The notes beneath the pieces were generated by a model that was not told the DNA's origin, made no database searches, and saw nothing but the letters and a program-made list of their open reading frames with translations. From NCBI RefSeq assembly GCF_030272615.1, contig NC_081412.1, positions 340,879,370 to 340,943,369 of the forward strand: a DNA stretch of 64,000 bases. Reading direction: 5' to 3'. This document shows, one piece after another, positions 11,812 to 24,697 of this stretch. Positions within the stretch are counted from its first letter, which is position 1; each line of letters opens with the position of its first letter. The DNA is from Cryptomeria japonica (Eukaryota; Streptophyta; Pinopsida; Cupressales; Cupressaceae). The position numbers were made by a program, and so were the translations under genes.

Positions 11812-12929
11812 ATGGAAACTAGTTTGCAGCAATAAATTCAACTTTCTCTTGAGGATCTTGATGATGAAAAAGAGAAAAGCAACAAAGTAAAAAGAATGAA
11901 CTGAGGCAAGCCAATGAGTACATCATTTCATTATAGGGAAAGCTATCAGCTGCTCAAGCTAAGAGGAAGGAACTCTGTGATCAACTGCAAAATCAAAGTA
12001 GTGATGAAGAAGATGCTTTGAAAGATCAATGTTAGAAACTCACTCAGGAGAATACTTTCTTGAAGAATTAAATGCAAGCCCTAACTATGAGAATGTGCAA
12101 GGAGATTGAAGACAGAAAGAAGAATGAAGAAAACCCAGCTCAAGCATTGAAGGATAGATTAGATGAATGCAACAAACTGACACAAGAGAATGATATACTA
12201 AGACTTGAACTAATTCAATCCCAGAATAATGAATAGGATCTTGAAAGACAGATCATAATCATGAGAGATGACTTGGCCATTATAAATGACTACAAAGATA
12301 GGTTCAAAGCCAACTTTGCAAGACTTTATGAATTGCTAAAAAGCTAGAGAGATGTTAATGACAAGAGAGGTCTTGGATATAAAGTAGGAGAAAGCTTTGG
12401 TACTGCACAACAAGATCAATCATCTGGTTAGAAGAAAAATCATCCCAACAACCAGAACCAGAAATCACCGGTAAGACAACCTAATGCTCACAAATTTAAT
12501 GGTACATGCTTTGTTTGCAATAAATATGGTCATATAGCAAGTTAGTGCAGCAATAGGAATAATAAGAACAATGCATCATTCATCGGTCTTGGAAATGTCA
12601 GATGTCATTCTTACAGTAGATTTGGACATATGGCTAACTAATGCAGATCAAAAGGAAATCAAGGAAATGAAGGGTATAACAAAGCAATTCAAAATAAAAA
12701 TGTTGTTTGTTATGCATGCAACAAGATTGGACATATTGCTAAGTATTGCAGGAGTAAGAATCCACCAGTAGCTGATGGAAATTCAGATGAGAAAGGAAAG
12801 GCAAAGGTTGAAGATATCATAAAACAACATGAGAGAAGATGGGTTCAGAAATTAGAGACACAACTAATAGATCAACCAGTAGATAAATCAGGTCTTGCAC
12901 TGGAAGCAGGAACTTCAACTGGTAACTAA
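11812..12929 (+). pseudogene. Element B ORF1: coiled coil plus zinc knuckles (gag-like)
   Basis: An ATG at 11812 opens a frame starting METSLQQ, broken by stops. The first half is heptad-like and rich in Glu, Lys and Leu (LSLEDLDDEKEKSNKVKR). The second half has three zinc-knuckle units: CFVCNKYGHIAS*C (about 12506), a degraded CHSYSRFGHMAN*C (about 12600) and an intact CYACNKIGHIAKYC (about 12711). Such arrays are nucleic-acid-binding parts of retroelement Gag, which packages the RNA in cytoplasmic particles. The frame ends at a TAA at 12927-12929. No capsid domain or protease motif is visible. The order matches ORF1 of element D, the better preserved copy. Confidence 0.7.
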
Positions 12930-13290
12930 GGCACTTTGCCTTAGAGGTAGGAAAATCATTGAAGATCATGCAAATACCTTGGATTAGGTCTGTAGTCAGA
13001 TAATTTTGATTGTGGATGGATACTCAAGTGAATTCAACTATTTACTAGAACCTATATGCAGATTATGTGATCCGGTCAAATTCTCCAGTAGCATTTATGA
13101 CAATTTAAAATTAGGGTTAATGGCGATAAAAAGGGGTATCATTTATTCACACAATGAATGAGTATTCTGAAGAGAGATTTATAAGGAATTCAAGAGTCCT
13201 AAGGTGATTTGCGTGAGCATCTAGAGAGAATTTCATCATCCGACAAGTTATCAAGGTATTTACCATTTGTTGAAACCTTCAAAATTTATC
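12930..13290 (+). other. Element B spacer between ORF1 and ORF2
   Basis: About 360 bp without a recognisable frame. It separates the gag-like ORF from the ATG of ORF2. I see no promoter or splice signal that I can support. Confidence 0.5.
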
Positions 13291-15602
13291 ATGGCATCAT
13301 CATCAAATGTTGATACTCCTTTGGTAGTGGAAATTAAGGACTGCCCTCATCCGGAATTCAAGAAACATCCTTTCAAATCACTTATGGATGATCCTTTGGG
13401 AGCATTTTTTAGTGTTTGTCATGGTATTCTTCATATTGAATACATTAGGGAATACATTCATTGCGATATCGAGGAGATCGGGAATTATGAGATGTCCTGC
13501 ATGTTCACTAATGATCTAATCACCGATAATCAATTGAAATCAGAATATGAACATCTGAGGAGGAAGGGTTTTACCTAGTTCATGGATTTTCCAACTTTGG
13601 ATGAAGATGAATGGGAATGGTACATTCTCAAATGTATCATGGGGAATTCTTATGGTTGGATCGGTCGTACAAAATCACAGAAGAAGTAATCAAGAACATC
13701 ACATGCCTTCACAAGGTCGGAGGTTTTCTAGGGCTTTGGTCAATATCAAACATAGATCTTTGTAAACTCACTAACGCCATATATGATGATAGATCTATGA
13801 GAGTTGATGATATTAGGGATATTAATGTGAATTTTGCAACAATGGTGATTGTCTATATGGTTTATCAGTCAAACCGGTTGAACTCAGTTTTCAGAACTGC
13901 CATTCACATTGCATATCAGATGGTGAAAGAAGATGTGCATTATGATTTATGTAGTGTTATGCTGAAGGAGTTGATGACCAATCTCTGAAAGATTAAGCAA
14001 GGCAAGAAGAATACTTTTTGGTATGGTTCTTTCATTATATGTTTGACCTTTTATTTTCTAAATATGGTACCTAGCTATGGGAAGATTCAATGGGCATTTG
14101 ATAGACCGGTTGCAACACAAATTTCTCAAATACTAGACTGACAGGGAGATAAGAAACAAAAGGTTAACTTGTGGGCCTTTTTTAAAACTTTTCAAGAAGA
14201 AATGAAAAATAAGGTTAGAATTCCAAAATAAATTATTGAAAAATACAAGGATATTATTTATTTTATGGTCAATAAAGATGAATGCATGATGGAGGCAATC
14301 CAACCTAGAAAAGTCTGGATTATGCCTATAGGATATGAAGTAGATGAGGCCATACCTGATGCATATGCACAACATCTATTGAAAGCTTCAGTTGATGAGA
14401 GAGAAAAGAGATTTGGTACAACTCAGGAAAAGGGTTTGAAAGTTCATCAAGAACAAGTTCCACCCGCCATCAAAAAAAAAATGACAAGGGTTGTAGCCGA
14501 GAAATTAATCGGTGAAGGACATGACAGGGTTGAATTAGAACAAAAGGTCAAAATCCTTGAAGCCTGGAGGAAGGAAGAATAGAAGCAGAAGATAAATGAG
14601 GAGAGAGAGGCTAAGAAGGAAACTCGGGCTACTCCCAATGTGGTCCCAGTTACTACAGAGTCATCCAAACAACCAGAAGGACAATCCAACGAGCCTCCTG
14701 ACTCCAAGCCAAAAGAAACAATGAAGAGAAAACAAAATTCGACAAGGTAGTATATGACAGTTTTTCAGAGGAGACGGAATCAGAAGAGGAAATCAAGCAA
14801 GTTCTAAAGAAGAAAGGTGTATTTTCTAGGGTTGTTAGACATAAGAAGGATGATCAGAAGAAGGAGTTGGTAAAGGAGCCACCTAGGAAGACTCCTAAAA
14901 TCACAATTGTACATAAGATAAAGCCTAAAGCAAATGAGCGGTCTAAATCGGAAGCCAAAAGGAGAACCGGTAAGAAGAAAAAGTTAGATTCTCAGGAAAT
15001 CATTGATTAGATTATTAATGATGAAAATTTGGATAATATTTCTACATTTTATGATGATTTTGATGAGAATGATAAGAAGCAATTATTTTATATCTTGATT
15101 CTTTTAGTAGGACATTTATTGAATTGGAGAAGATTTTTCCTAAGGAATTGTATGATAAATTAAATATAAGGAAACTTCATGCACATAATTTGGACCGACG
15201 GATGAAAGAAATAGAATTAGTTAATCTTTGTCCATCAATAACTCTGGTAGTGGTTACTAATCTGATAAATAAAATAGACTTGACTAAATTCAAACCCAAA
15301 CACCAGATAAATAATTTAATGCTTGAAAAATATGAAGAGATCCGGAAGGAGACAATTGACATATGGGTAAGAATTCTTTTGAGTCTTGGTTATGAGTTAA
15401 GTCCCAGTTTTGTAAAATCACAAAACATTCAATTTACAGCCAATAAGGAACTAGTAAAGAAAGATGAACAGAATATGGATACTAATCCACTGGCTAATGA
15501 GTCCAATTTTGAAGCTGAGGATACTTATAATCCTTTGGAAGAAAATGTACAGGATGTTGAGGCTAAGGTTGAGAAATGTCATGCCCAAAATTTAGGGCAA
15601 GA
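13291..15602 (+). pseudogene. Element B ORF2, N-terminal and middle part
   Basis: The ATG at 13291 (MASSSNVDTPLVVEIK) aligns with the start of ORF2 in element D (MASTSAIEYIENPTIVEVIK). Downstream, shared landmarks occur in the same order: YIHCDIEEIGNYE, an HGEF..LDRSYKITEEV stretch, MRVDDIRDINVNFATMV followed by NRLNSV, DLCSVMLKELMTNL, FYFLNMVPSYG, and VNKDECMMEAIQPRKVWIMP. A Lys-rich segment and an acidic, coiled-coil-prone segment follow. Stops include a TAG at 13576-13578, where the family has Gln, and frame shifts near 13610 and 14580. The coding sequence is interrupted by block E at 15603. I know no named family with confidence. The N-terminal half resembles the extra ORF of element F. 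Confidence 0.65.
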
Positions 15603-16542
15603 ACGGGATAATTTTTTTTTAAAAAAACATAACTGATAAGAGCATTAAATTTACAAATATGAATAAAAACTACAACATGTTTTGTCTTAACTATGTTTGG
15701 ATTAGCTTTATCTACTAGCTCCATATTCGGGAATTTAAATAAGATAAAATGCGGAATTCTAATTGAAGGGTTTTATTGTCTACTCGAATTTAATAAGACA
15801 ATTAATTTAGATAATTAATTTACGCGGGCAAAATTAATCACGGATAGCTATTACATGATTTTTTTTCTTTTTTTAAAACGCTAATTAAAATTATTCTTCT
15901 AGCATCCATTTAGTCCAAAATTAAATTTACTAAAGTTAATCCAATTTAATCCATACTTAAAATGTGCTCAAATTAATTTAACTAAGATATAATTAAGCCC
16001 ATGACGAAAAACGTCCCATAGGTTTTAAATTTCAAAACCTATATCCAAGTAAGACAATTAAATTACTATTTATTGAATTACCCTTAGGCTGATTAAATAA
16101 ATAATGTTTGCCCACTTGATTTTATTTATTCTAAAAAAAACTACACTAAATATATATTTAATCCTATAGACATGCTTCTTTCTTTTTTAACTACAACTTT
16201 CTAATTCTTATTTACATATATGTGTATATAAATACTTATAATTATATATTGAAATATATATCTTTAAATCAATATAATGTTTTATTTCCAAATTTTATTA
16301 AGACCAACCCATGCAAACCCTAGTTAGGGATTTGCATTGTAAAATCTTCCTAAGATTATAATTTTTTATTAATTCAAATATCATTACCCTAACCCTACCC
16401 GAGCTAGGGTTTTATACTGATATTTTTTTTTGACTAACCCTTTTTTTTTCTACAAGGCCGAATCAAACATCCTCGAGCTAGGCGGCCATGGCGGAGGAGG
16501 AACGCAGTTTGAAGGGGGGGGAAACGGCGTGACCAACACCTT

Positions 16543-16806
16543 CCACTGTACAATACACAGTGGACTCGGCCCCGCCGACCACTGTACATTGCATAGTGGG
16601 AGGCGCCGCCGTCCACTGTGCATTGCACAGTGGGAGGCATTGCCGTCCACTATGCTTTGCACAGTGGGAGGCACCGCCGACCACTGTGCAATGCACAGTG
16701 GGGAGGCACCACCGTCCACTGTGTCTTGCACAATGGGAGGCGCCGCTTACCACTGTGCAATGCACAGTGGGGAGGCACCGCCGACCCCTGTGCAAAGCAC
16801 AGTGGG
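16543..16806. repeat. Eight-unit array of 34-36 bp repeats, each with a palindrome
   Basis: Units start at 16543, 16579, 16613, 16647, 16681, 16716, 16750 and 16785. The best units contain CACTGTGCAATGCACAGTG, a perfect 9-bp inverted repeat around one central base, followed by a GGGAGGCACCGCCG-like GC-rich linker. Base changes in some units (actatgctttgcacagt) break the symmetry. The array is strikingly GC-rich inside an AT-rich block. It creates overlapping open frames on both strands that are not genes. Confidence 0.9.
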
Positions 16807-16877
16807 TTCAGCCGAAGCAATACACCTCCTTGTTTTATTTTTTTTTGTAGTTTATTTATTTTATTTATTTTATATAT

Positions 16878-16878
<1 letters not shown>

Positions 16879-16914
<36 letters not shown>

Positions 16915-16935
16915 GTATATTTATATATATAAATA
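16879..16935. repeat. AT-rich microsatellite tract
   Basis: Alternating TA runs with short interruptions directly follow the palindrome array region. Confidence 0.85.
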
Positions 16936-19864
16936 TACGTATATATATATTTTTATATATTGAATGTATAATGCTTAGGCCAAATTTATCTTGTGAATAT
17001 ATATTAAAGTTATAAATATTAACTTTTGAAAAAAAAAACCCTAGACAAATTAATTTAAATATCCAGATTTTGATCAATGTTTATTATTTTAGATTTGACT
17101 ACGAGTTTGCTAAAATCTAAGATAAGATATATGGTCATAGGTTTATTTCTTGCAATTAAATAATGGCAGATTTAAATAAATTTATACAACATACTATTTA
17201 AATATTGTTCTATTTAAAGTAGATAGCCTATTTAACTCTAGTTCTACTTTTGGCAACAAAAGTAACTAGCAAAATTTATTAAACATAAACCAACAACTAT
17301 AGCACTACAAATTCATTTAAAACGAATAACTATTTACTCTAGATTTCTATTTCTGCAACTAAGTAAATTCCAGAAATCGATAAATTTAACAGCAACTTAA
17401 TAAAATCAGAATTTATTAAATAAAAACCATAGAAATAATTATAACTACTTTAGGTTTTATTTCTACAATTATATTCGTGATTTAATTTTCTGCAACTATA
17501 TTTATCTAGAATCCTTAAACTTAAATCGTGAAAATAGGAATTTAAACTGCAATATTTTTATTCAAAACAACATACATACAACCATTAATTTCTTTCTTTA
17601 TTTCCTGGATTTATTTCACATGCATAAAGGGGTAAAATAAATTTAGTTGCTTCCCACATTATTAATATACTCAACAATAATTAAATTCAGAAAACCAGAC
17701 TTTAGAAAATTGTTCCAGAATTATTCATTTCATCTTTTGCAATATAACAAATAACTATTACATTTCTAGGAATTACTTTAAAAGACACTATAGTCATTTT
17801 ACAAATAGGTCACTCAACTTTTATAATGAGGACATTTTAAAACAAAATAATAACATATTTTCCAAATGGATTTTGCAACAATTAACTCCATCAAATTTTT
17901 CCACTTGTCCTAATTCCTTTCTTTCCACAACCTGCAAATAAGATCAAGGATATGACCATGGAGTGCTCACCTCCTAGCCTAGGTTAACTGGTAGCCACCC
18001 CCGAGCTCGGAGAACCAAGCCCTAGACGGGAAACAAACATGCAAACACAAAGGACAAAATGCACATAAATTCAAACACACTCCCAACCTGGCTTCACTGC
18101 ACCACACCTTGGTGATGACCTTTTTAAGGGTGGTAGTGGACCAAGTACCCTGAGGAGAACTGCAAGTATGGAAAAACATGTAGCCACCTCATGGAAAACC
18201 AAATACATCAAGTATGGCAACCCCTTATTCCTTATGCCCCCCCAAGGCATTCATGCCTTATTTCCCTCCTTATGACCCCCATTGCATAAACAAGCCATGT
18301 AGCAAGGGTCACACAAAATCCCTTGTGATCGCTCTCATAATGAGAGTCTCTCACTCGAGGGCTGTCACTTCTACCACCCACAAGATCCTCCTCTCCCCCA
18401 AGAGTAAGAGGTCTTGATGACTCCCAAAAACACATACAATATATAACACAAAACACCAAATAAAATTTCCAAAAGAACATGCACGGAAGCAAATCTTTTA
18501 CACCAACATTACTTTCAAACACATGCAATAAGAAATCCATTATAAGAAGAATGCAACCAACCTTAATCTGCCCAAAGGTAGGTTATTTTTGTTAAGGATG
18601 AGCAACCCAATTCCACGGTTCTTCTCCTTCTACCCTTAGCAAAAATTCTCTATTCAACAATCTATCCTATTCTTTTCAAAATTCTCGTCTCCAAAAATGG
18701 AGAGTGGGTGATTACCCATAAATTTTCTAATTCTTGCCTAAGAAGCCCATTGTGAGAGTTCTCACAAGTTTCTAAAAACTAAAGAGGAAGGTAAGGTAGA
18801 ATGGGAAAGGGAACTCTCATTCAAAAAGGAAGGTTTACAACTAGGTTCAAGTCTTCTAATTTCAATTTTCGCACAACTTAGAAAAGTCAATTTTTAGGGT
18901 GTCTAAAAGGTCACATGGGAGTAGAAACTTGCCTTAAATTACCCCTAAACCTTAGGTATACCTTATGGGTTTTAGGAAACCCTATTAAACTACCCCTAGG
19001 TGTCCATTTAACCCTTTTTTAACCCCTCTGAAGTTTATTTTCGGGTCAAACCTATGTTGACCATCCCAAAGATTCTTTACCCAAGGCATTTATGGAATCT
19101 CATTACATTAATTGAAAAAGCTATAGTTAAACAATTCCCACCAAGAGACAAATTTAAAAATTCAAACATAAATCCACACATGTGTCAAGTGACACAAAGA
19201 AAATACTTTTACAAATTTATACATGAAATCATCTCTTGTGGATTTTACATAAATCAATTAAATAACACTTAACACACATGCATCATTTACTATTATGAAT
19301 AAAATACAACACAAACGGGGTGTTGTCTCTCCAAATAGACAAACCCTAGATTTACGAACATACATAGGTCTAGGTTTGGTTCTCCATAATATTTCCATGG
19401 TCACATGGATAACTTCCTACACATCTCAATTTACACATTAGTAACTTTCAAATAACCACATATAATATAAATCACAAGAATAATAATACACATCATCACT
19501 TGCATACAATTTACATGTGAACAATTTAATACATCTTATATCCAAGCAATTTCACATAAGCAATTCATCCTAATTCTCATAATGTTGATCCACACTTAAA
19601 ACATACATCATATTTCTATTATCATAGTAAAGTCCTGCAAATTCAATAACGACATTTATCACCGCAAATTCATCGTATTCAAAAATCATGTAGTGTTCTA
19701 TATCATAAAGCATATAAATAAAACATCAAAATATAGCAGTGTTATCCAAATCATGGAATCATATAAGTTCTAAATCCATAATGCATAAAAATAAAGCATC
19801 CATAATAGTCTCAATATAAAAACCACTGCAATGTCAGGCTGAGTCGAGGTGGGGCCTCACAAGA

Positions 19865-20142
19865 AAGATAAAGGTACATATGAGAAGGTTTAAGTAAAGG
19901 CACCGAAATAGAGTGAATCTCTAAGTGGTGAAGCCATCAGTGCATATGAGTTAAAGACTTCAGAGGATAGAGAATCGACAGACAAAGACAAAAAGACATA
20001 AATATTTCCCTTCTAGTTTGGCAATTGACACTTCATTATCAAAAGCTAAAGGGAAATTGCTGCAATTCTCAATCAGTTTTGACAAGCCTTATCATTTAAT
20101 GTCACTGGCAGAGAAATTTTTGGCTACAACAATACTTCAGGC
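19865..20142 (+). pseudogene. Element B ORF2, middle fragment between E and D
   Basis: This short degraded coding stretch resumes after block E. A Lys/Glu-rich part (KTSEDRESTDKDKK) passes into an AEKFLATTILQA-like stretch that ends where element D is inserted, at caggc. The frame continues after D at 26729. Several TAA and TAG stops are present. Confidence 0.55.
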
Positions 20143-20940
20143 TATTAGGGGTCCCATAGATATTGAGAGGGGGGGGTGAATCAGTATTTGACCGGTATTT
20201 AGAATTTCTTAACTTAAAACATGCAGAACATAATATAACAGTGTACCAATATGCAAGAAATAATGCAATAAATAGAATCAAGAACATCCACATGAAAATC
20301 ACACCATAACACAAGATTTTAATGAGGAAACCCGGTGTGGGAAAAACCTCAATGGGATTTATGACCCACAATATTCACTCACTGGCCAATAAGAGAATAT
20401 TACTTACAATAGGGGCCTGCACATGCAGGAAGGCCAACTGCCTAGAGCTCACTGCTCAATGGGAAGTCACACTAACTTACAATAAGGATTATACAAATCT
20501 AATAACTTGTACTGCTTTACAATAGCATCTTCAATGCCAGATTCAGTACCGGTTCCTGCTATGTTCTTTACATATACCCCTTGACCTATATTTCGCACAT
20601 TAGGTCTGCCTAATATTTTCTTTTATGCTCCTATTTCGCATTCATCACTTATTACACAATGTCTACAATGATCTCTTTTATATATAAGAGTCATTTTACA
20701 ATTTGCCAAGTCGGCTTACAATAATAAACAAAATATTATATAACAAAAATCTTGTCGGCCTCTATGTTGGTATACTTCCTTTCTTCTGTGTCGGTGCCAG
20801 TGTCCTGAGTGCCGGTGTAGAGTGTGATCTGCTGATGCCGGTATAATGTCTTTGTCGGTGCCATAGGATTGCAAGGTTGCCATCAATGACAAAACCTTCA
20901 ATCACATACAATGTCTTATTGGAGTGTTCATATGCCAACA
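20143..20940 (-). repeat. Element D 3' LTR
   Basis: On the plus strand it reads TATTAGGGGTCCC...CATATGCCAACA, 798 bp; the terminal TG has become TA. It contains the reverse complement of the shared C-rich tract (agaggggggggtgaatcagt at about 20166) and of the shared GGTTTTTCCC block (gggaaaaacc at about 20339). Confidence 0.9.
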
Positions 20941-21086
20941 ATCTCCCCCTTTGGCATTGATGGCAACACTCATGAGAAATTTCAAAAGTGTGCAGTCCAA
21001 AAAAAATGTTACCAAAAATGTGAGAGCTCCCCCTGAGCATATGATTCCTATGTTTTGAACTTTCTCATCCCACTACTCCCCCTTTG
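20941..21086 (-). promoter_or_regulatory. Element D paired polypurine tracts
   Basis: On the plus strand atctccccctttggcattga lies directly next to the LTR at 20941, and actccccctttggcatcaat lies at about 21075. Read on the minus strand these are aaagggggag tracts in the same context as in A, B, C and I. Confidence 0.8.
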
Positions 21087-21121
21087 GCATCAATGACAAA
21101 GGTTGTCAACTATCCATAAAC

Positions 21122-24100
21122 TCAACCTTGTAGCTGGGTAGTTATAATCTGAAAAAGATCTCCCAAAATCAAGTTTATACTTTCCATAAACTTCTTACTA
21201 TCCTTTATTGTTGTCTCAATTCTTTTCACTGTACCGGTGAGATGCTGCAAATGCTTTGCCGGTGTTTTTCTTCCCTGTATTAATGCCTCGAAAATTTCCT
21301 TCCGCAGAGATGCTAGATAGTCCAATCTTGGACTTAGTTTAGATCTCAAATGTTTTGCCTTATTTATTATTCTTCCTTTCTCCCTTTCCAATTTGAGTAG
21401 TTCTTCCTCAAAATTTGATATCTTCTCTTCAAAAAATGATAGTGTATCAGGTGAGTTGACAAAATTATCTGCAAGTTTATTGATCTCATCTTGTACCTTG
21501 CTCATTTTCTTGTCAATATCTACAGTCAAAAAGTTTGTTTTACAGGTATCTTTGTACAAATTTTTGTATTCTTTCAACAAATTACATAGTTCTGGTAGAA
21601 GTGTGTCAAAATCTCTATTACACTTCTTTATTTCCTCATCAAAGAATTTTTATTTTTCAACTTCTACTTTATCCTTTACTGACTCTTCCTTTATTTTCTC
21701 AATGTTCTCTGAGATATATTTACACAATGTATCCAATTGTCCTAAAGAATCTTTGTTATCTATATAACAGTTAGGTGCAATTACCTTCAAAATTGGTATG
21801 GAATCATCAATTGCTTTGTAAGCCTGTGAGCTGCAGTCGGTTATTTTCTTGACAGAATCTAGTAATACCTCAGTCACATTTGTTGATTTATATGCTGATG
21901 ATGATCCAACAATCTGAGTACCGGTGGAAGTTACCAAGCTTGTATTGACCTCTGGTAGGTCAGTTTATGTCTGCATTTATTTAAGCATTGGTTTTCCTAC
22001 TTCACTGGTTGCCGGTGGCACTATTTCCTTATGTACCTATTCCAGTTGTTGTTGTTTCGGAGCCTTTAGCTTTGTTTGTTTCTCAGTATATTGCATTGCC
22101 TCAGTCTATGTCTCAGTTTCTACCTTTTGCTCTTTATCTTCTACCGGTTTATCTATTTCCCCTGCTATCGGAGGCTCACTAGCCATATCTGACTTAGTTG
22201 TATCTTTGTCTACTACTATGTTGATCCTCTGAGTATCAACATTCATAGTATATAGGACTTCAAGTTTAGGATTATTATCCTTTATATCCATACTCTCAAC
22301 TGTCGGTTGATCTTCAGTAGTTGTTATTTTTACTGGTGGAGTATTTCAAGAAGGTGGGGGTAAGTTGTCTTTAACTTTGATGCTTGGTGGTCCACCAACT
22401 TTACCTTTCCCTTTGTCTCTATCTTTTTGATAAACCTTTATAGGTTTGGGATTCATGTATTCTTCTTGTTTTTCTTTCTCAACTAGGAATATATCCCATC
22501 CATCTTCTGTTTCCTCTGTCACTTCATTAACTCTTCCTGCCATTAGTGAAATATGTCAATGTGTAGTAGAGAATACTGACTGGTTTGCCTTTGCAATCAG
22601 ATCATCAATTTCTTGTGGAGAGTTTACCGGATATACAGCAAGTAACTTCTCAATTTTTATTTTCTTATCCAGTTCTATCACTACCTATCTTCTTGCCTCA
22701 AGTCTTTTGAATAATTCATCAGGAATTTCATTGACTACTTCCATCAAAAATTTCTTGTACATATCCATGTGCAATATAACACTATTCTCAACTTGTTCTT
22801 TCTCATCAGCTATTAGAGTGTCATAAATTTTCTCTATATTTTTAAGTTTACCTTCCTCTATGATTTCATTTAGCAGTGTATCAAGAGGATCCAAGTCTTT
22901 GTTTGTCCTTTTCTTCTTCTTAGGTGTTAGTTTCTTCTTTGGTGTGGCCTTTCTAACCGGAGATCTCACTGCTTGTTCCTTTTGCCTTGTCCTCCTAGGT
23001 GAAGGTGTGGTTGCCGGTGAGGGATCTCTTTTCCTTACAACTCTTTTAAAAGTTGCAGGCATGTCACTTCCTAAAGAAGTACCTACCGGTGATAGGCGAG
23101 TTTCAGGCTGTGGAGCTGCTAACTCATCCTCTGTTATGTCAGTTTTCTTTAATACATCTTCCTTAATGGCTTTTGCTTGTCTGGACCCTTTCCTTACAAC
23201 TGCCTCAACCTTTTTCACTATTTTCTTTGATTGAATTTGGCTTTCTATGGTTTCAGCACTACCAAATATTTCTTCTTTTGATTCTCTGGGGGCTTCCAGA
23301 AGTGCTTTGGCATATGTTTCAACTATGTGATCATCTTTTTCATAGCCCATCTCGGTTACCCAAACTGTCCTTGGGATGACCACTTCCATCCAGATTTCAT
23401 CTTTCTTGATGACAAAGCATATATCATCTTTGTATTTGTCTACAATCTTTTGTGATAACCTTACTCTTTTCTTCATTTTAGCTTTTAATACTTGAAAGAA
23501 GTCATTAATATTGTTTTCCTTGTTCTCACCCATGTTATTGAATAGTTCAGTCAATTGTTTGCCTACCATTATGTCATATCCAAGTTATTTGTAACCTATA
23601 CTAGGAACCTGTTTTGTTATGTGTAGCATTAGGCATACCAACAAATTTCCAAATCTAAAAGTTCCTTTCTTGTCCTTCTTGATCTTTCCAAGATTGTCAA
23701 TTAATTCATCCTTTAGCCATTCACATATGTCAATTTTTGCATTATCTGTTGCCATATCATAAGCACTCTTAATGTATAAACTTGAAACTGAATTTAGTCT
23801 ATTAGCATGAGTTGTTTTATACCCTAATATCATACTGATGAATCTCACATTGATATCTTTTACATCATTAACCCTTAGAGACCTTTTGTCAAATTTTGCA
23901 CCAGTTAGGTCTATAACTAGGTCAGTGGAAACCTTCTTGGTTTTATCTGGCCTTTTACCGGTGGTCGTAACCCTGTGATAGCTTTCACAACTTCCTTGGT
24001 GATCTTATGTATTGCATCTAACTAGAAAAATTCTCCATGTACCCTGCTTAAAACTATCCTAATCACATCCTTTGGAAATTCAAGAATGCTAAGGATCTCT

Positions 24101-24396
24101 GTAAATCCCAAGGTTTCAATGATTTTGTGTTCATCTTTAACATTGCTGGTATTATCACATATGACAGTTTTATACATGGTTTTGATTTCCTCATCTCCTA
24201 ACTCTTCAATGTTACAGTGGATGTACATTCGGGGGTCTTCAGCATAAACAACTCCCTTAGGAATTTGAGAAAAAGCACCTAAGGTATCATCCTTCTTTGC
24301 TATCTCGGGAACTAACTGAAATATGGGCCTAGGTCTTTTTATTACTTCAACAATAGTAGGGTTTTCTATGTATTCAATTGCAGAGGTGGATGCCAT
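21122..24396 (-). pseudogene. Element D ORF2: long protein of unknown function
   Basis: ORF2 starts MASTSAIEYIENP at 24396 and ends at a TGA at 21122. Conserved landmarks in order are YIHCNIEELGDEE; HGEFF with LDAIHKITKEVVKAITGL; LRVNDVKDINVRF with ANRLNSV; a DICEWLKDELIDNLGKIKK stretch; and FRFGNLLVCLMLHITKQVP. Then come VDKYKDDICFVIKKDEIWM and VIPRTVWVTEMGYEKDD, a very basic region (KKKLTPKKKKRTNKDLDPLD), an acidic Thr/Lys-rich linker, and a C-terminal coiled coil of about 200 residues. There is one frame shift near 23960, one TAA near 23588 and several TAG stops. No catalytic motif is visible. A nucleic-acid-binding or structural role is possible but unproven. The N-terminal half resembles the extra ORF of Athila-like element F. 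Confidence 0.7.
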
Positions 24397-24697
24397 GATT
24401 AAATACATTGTACTGCCTTGGATGGATGATTGCTTGGAGTGTGCTTGCTTCTTGCTCGAAATGCCTTAGCTCAAAGTCTTCGCGCTCTCTGAAAATTTGA
24501 AATCTCGGTGAAATGAAATAGAGCCAAAACCTTAACTTTATAGTGTCTTTTTGCCATCTACCACATTAATTGCATGCCGATTAAGTATTTACTTAACATT
24601 GTTTCCCAGTAATAAGTAATTTCCAACTTCTTATCTCTAACCGAGGGAATAATAGCACATGTATCATTAGATTGCCAAACCCTCAAGGAAATTTTCT
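24397..24697. other. Element D spacer between ORF1 and ORF2
   Basis: About 300 bp of AT-rich sequence without a frame. It corresponds to the ORF1-ORF2 spacer of element B. Confidence 0.5.

Larger units (their letters stand above)
15603..19859 (-). mobile_element. Block E: long LTR-like insertion in element B ORF2
   Basis: These 4.26 kb of non-coding, AT-rich sequence interrupt ORF2 of B. They are flanked by an exact 5-bp repeat, caaga at 15598-15602 and at 19860-19864. On the minus strand the block starts TGAGGCCCCACCTCGACTCA, a typical LTR start, so it may be a solo LTR in reverse orientation. The other end reads ...ATCCCGT instead of the expected CA, which weakens the call. It holds an array of palindromes (16543-16806), TA microsatellites and, at 17940-18420, GC-richer LTR-like sequence. 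No domain-bearing ORF is present; the small frames are by-products of the repeats. Confidence 0.5.

Noticed and set aside
16385-16412. Telomere-like words (taaccctaaccctaccc)
   Set aside because: Only two imperfect units and not the plant CCCTAAA form in tandem; chance or LTR sequence.
16543-16806. CRISPR-like array of evenly spaced palindromic repeats
   Set aside because: The spacers are themselves near-identical GC-rich linkers, the genome is a plant, and no cas genes exist.
16430-16963. Several long overlapping open frames on both strands with repeated HCTLHSG/CAMHSG words
   Set aside because: They arise from the 34-36 bp palindromic array read in every frame and have no domain or codon pattern of a gene.
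18214-18540. Short frames on both strands in the GC-richer part of block E
   Set aside because: No domain, short, and inside LTR-like non-coding sequence.
21393-23379. Plus-strand frames rich in Ser/Leu/Phe opposite element D ORF2
   Set aside because: They are antisense shadows of the minus-strand ORF2, which shows conserved landmarks shared with A and B.
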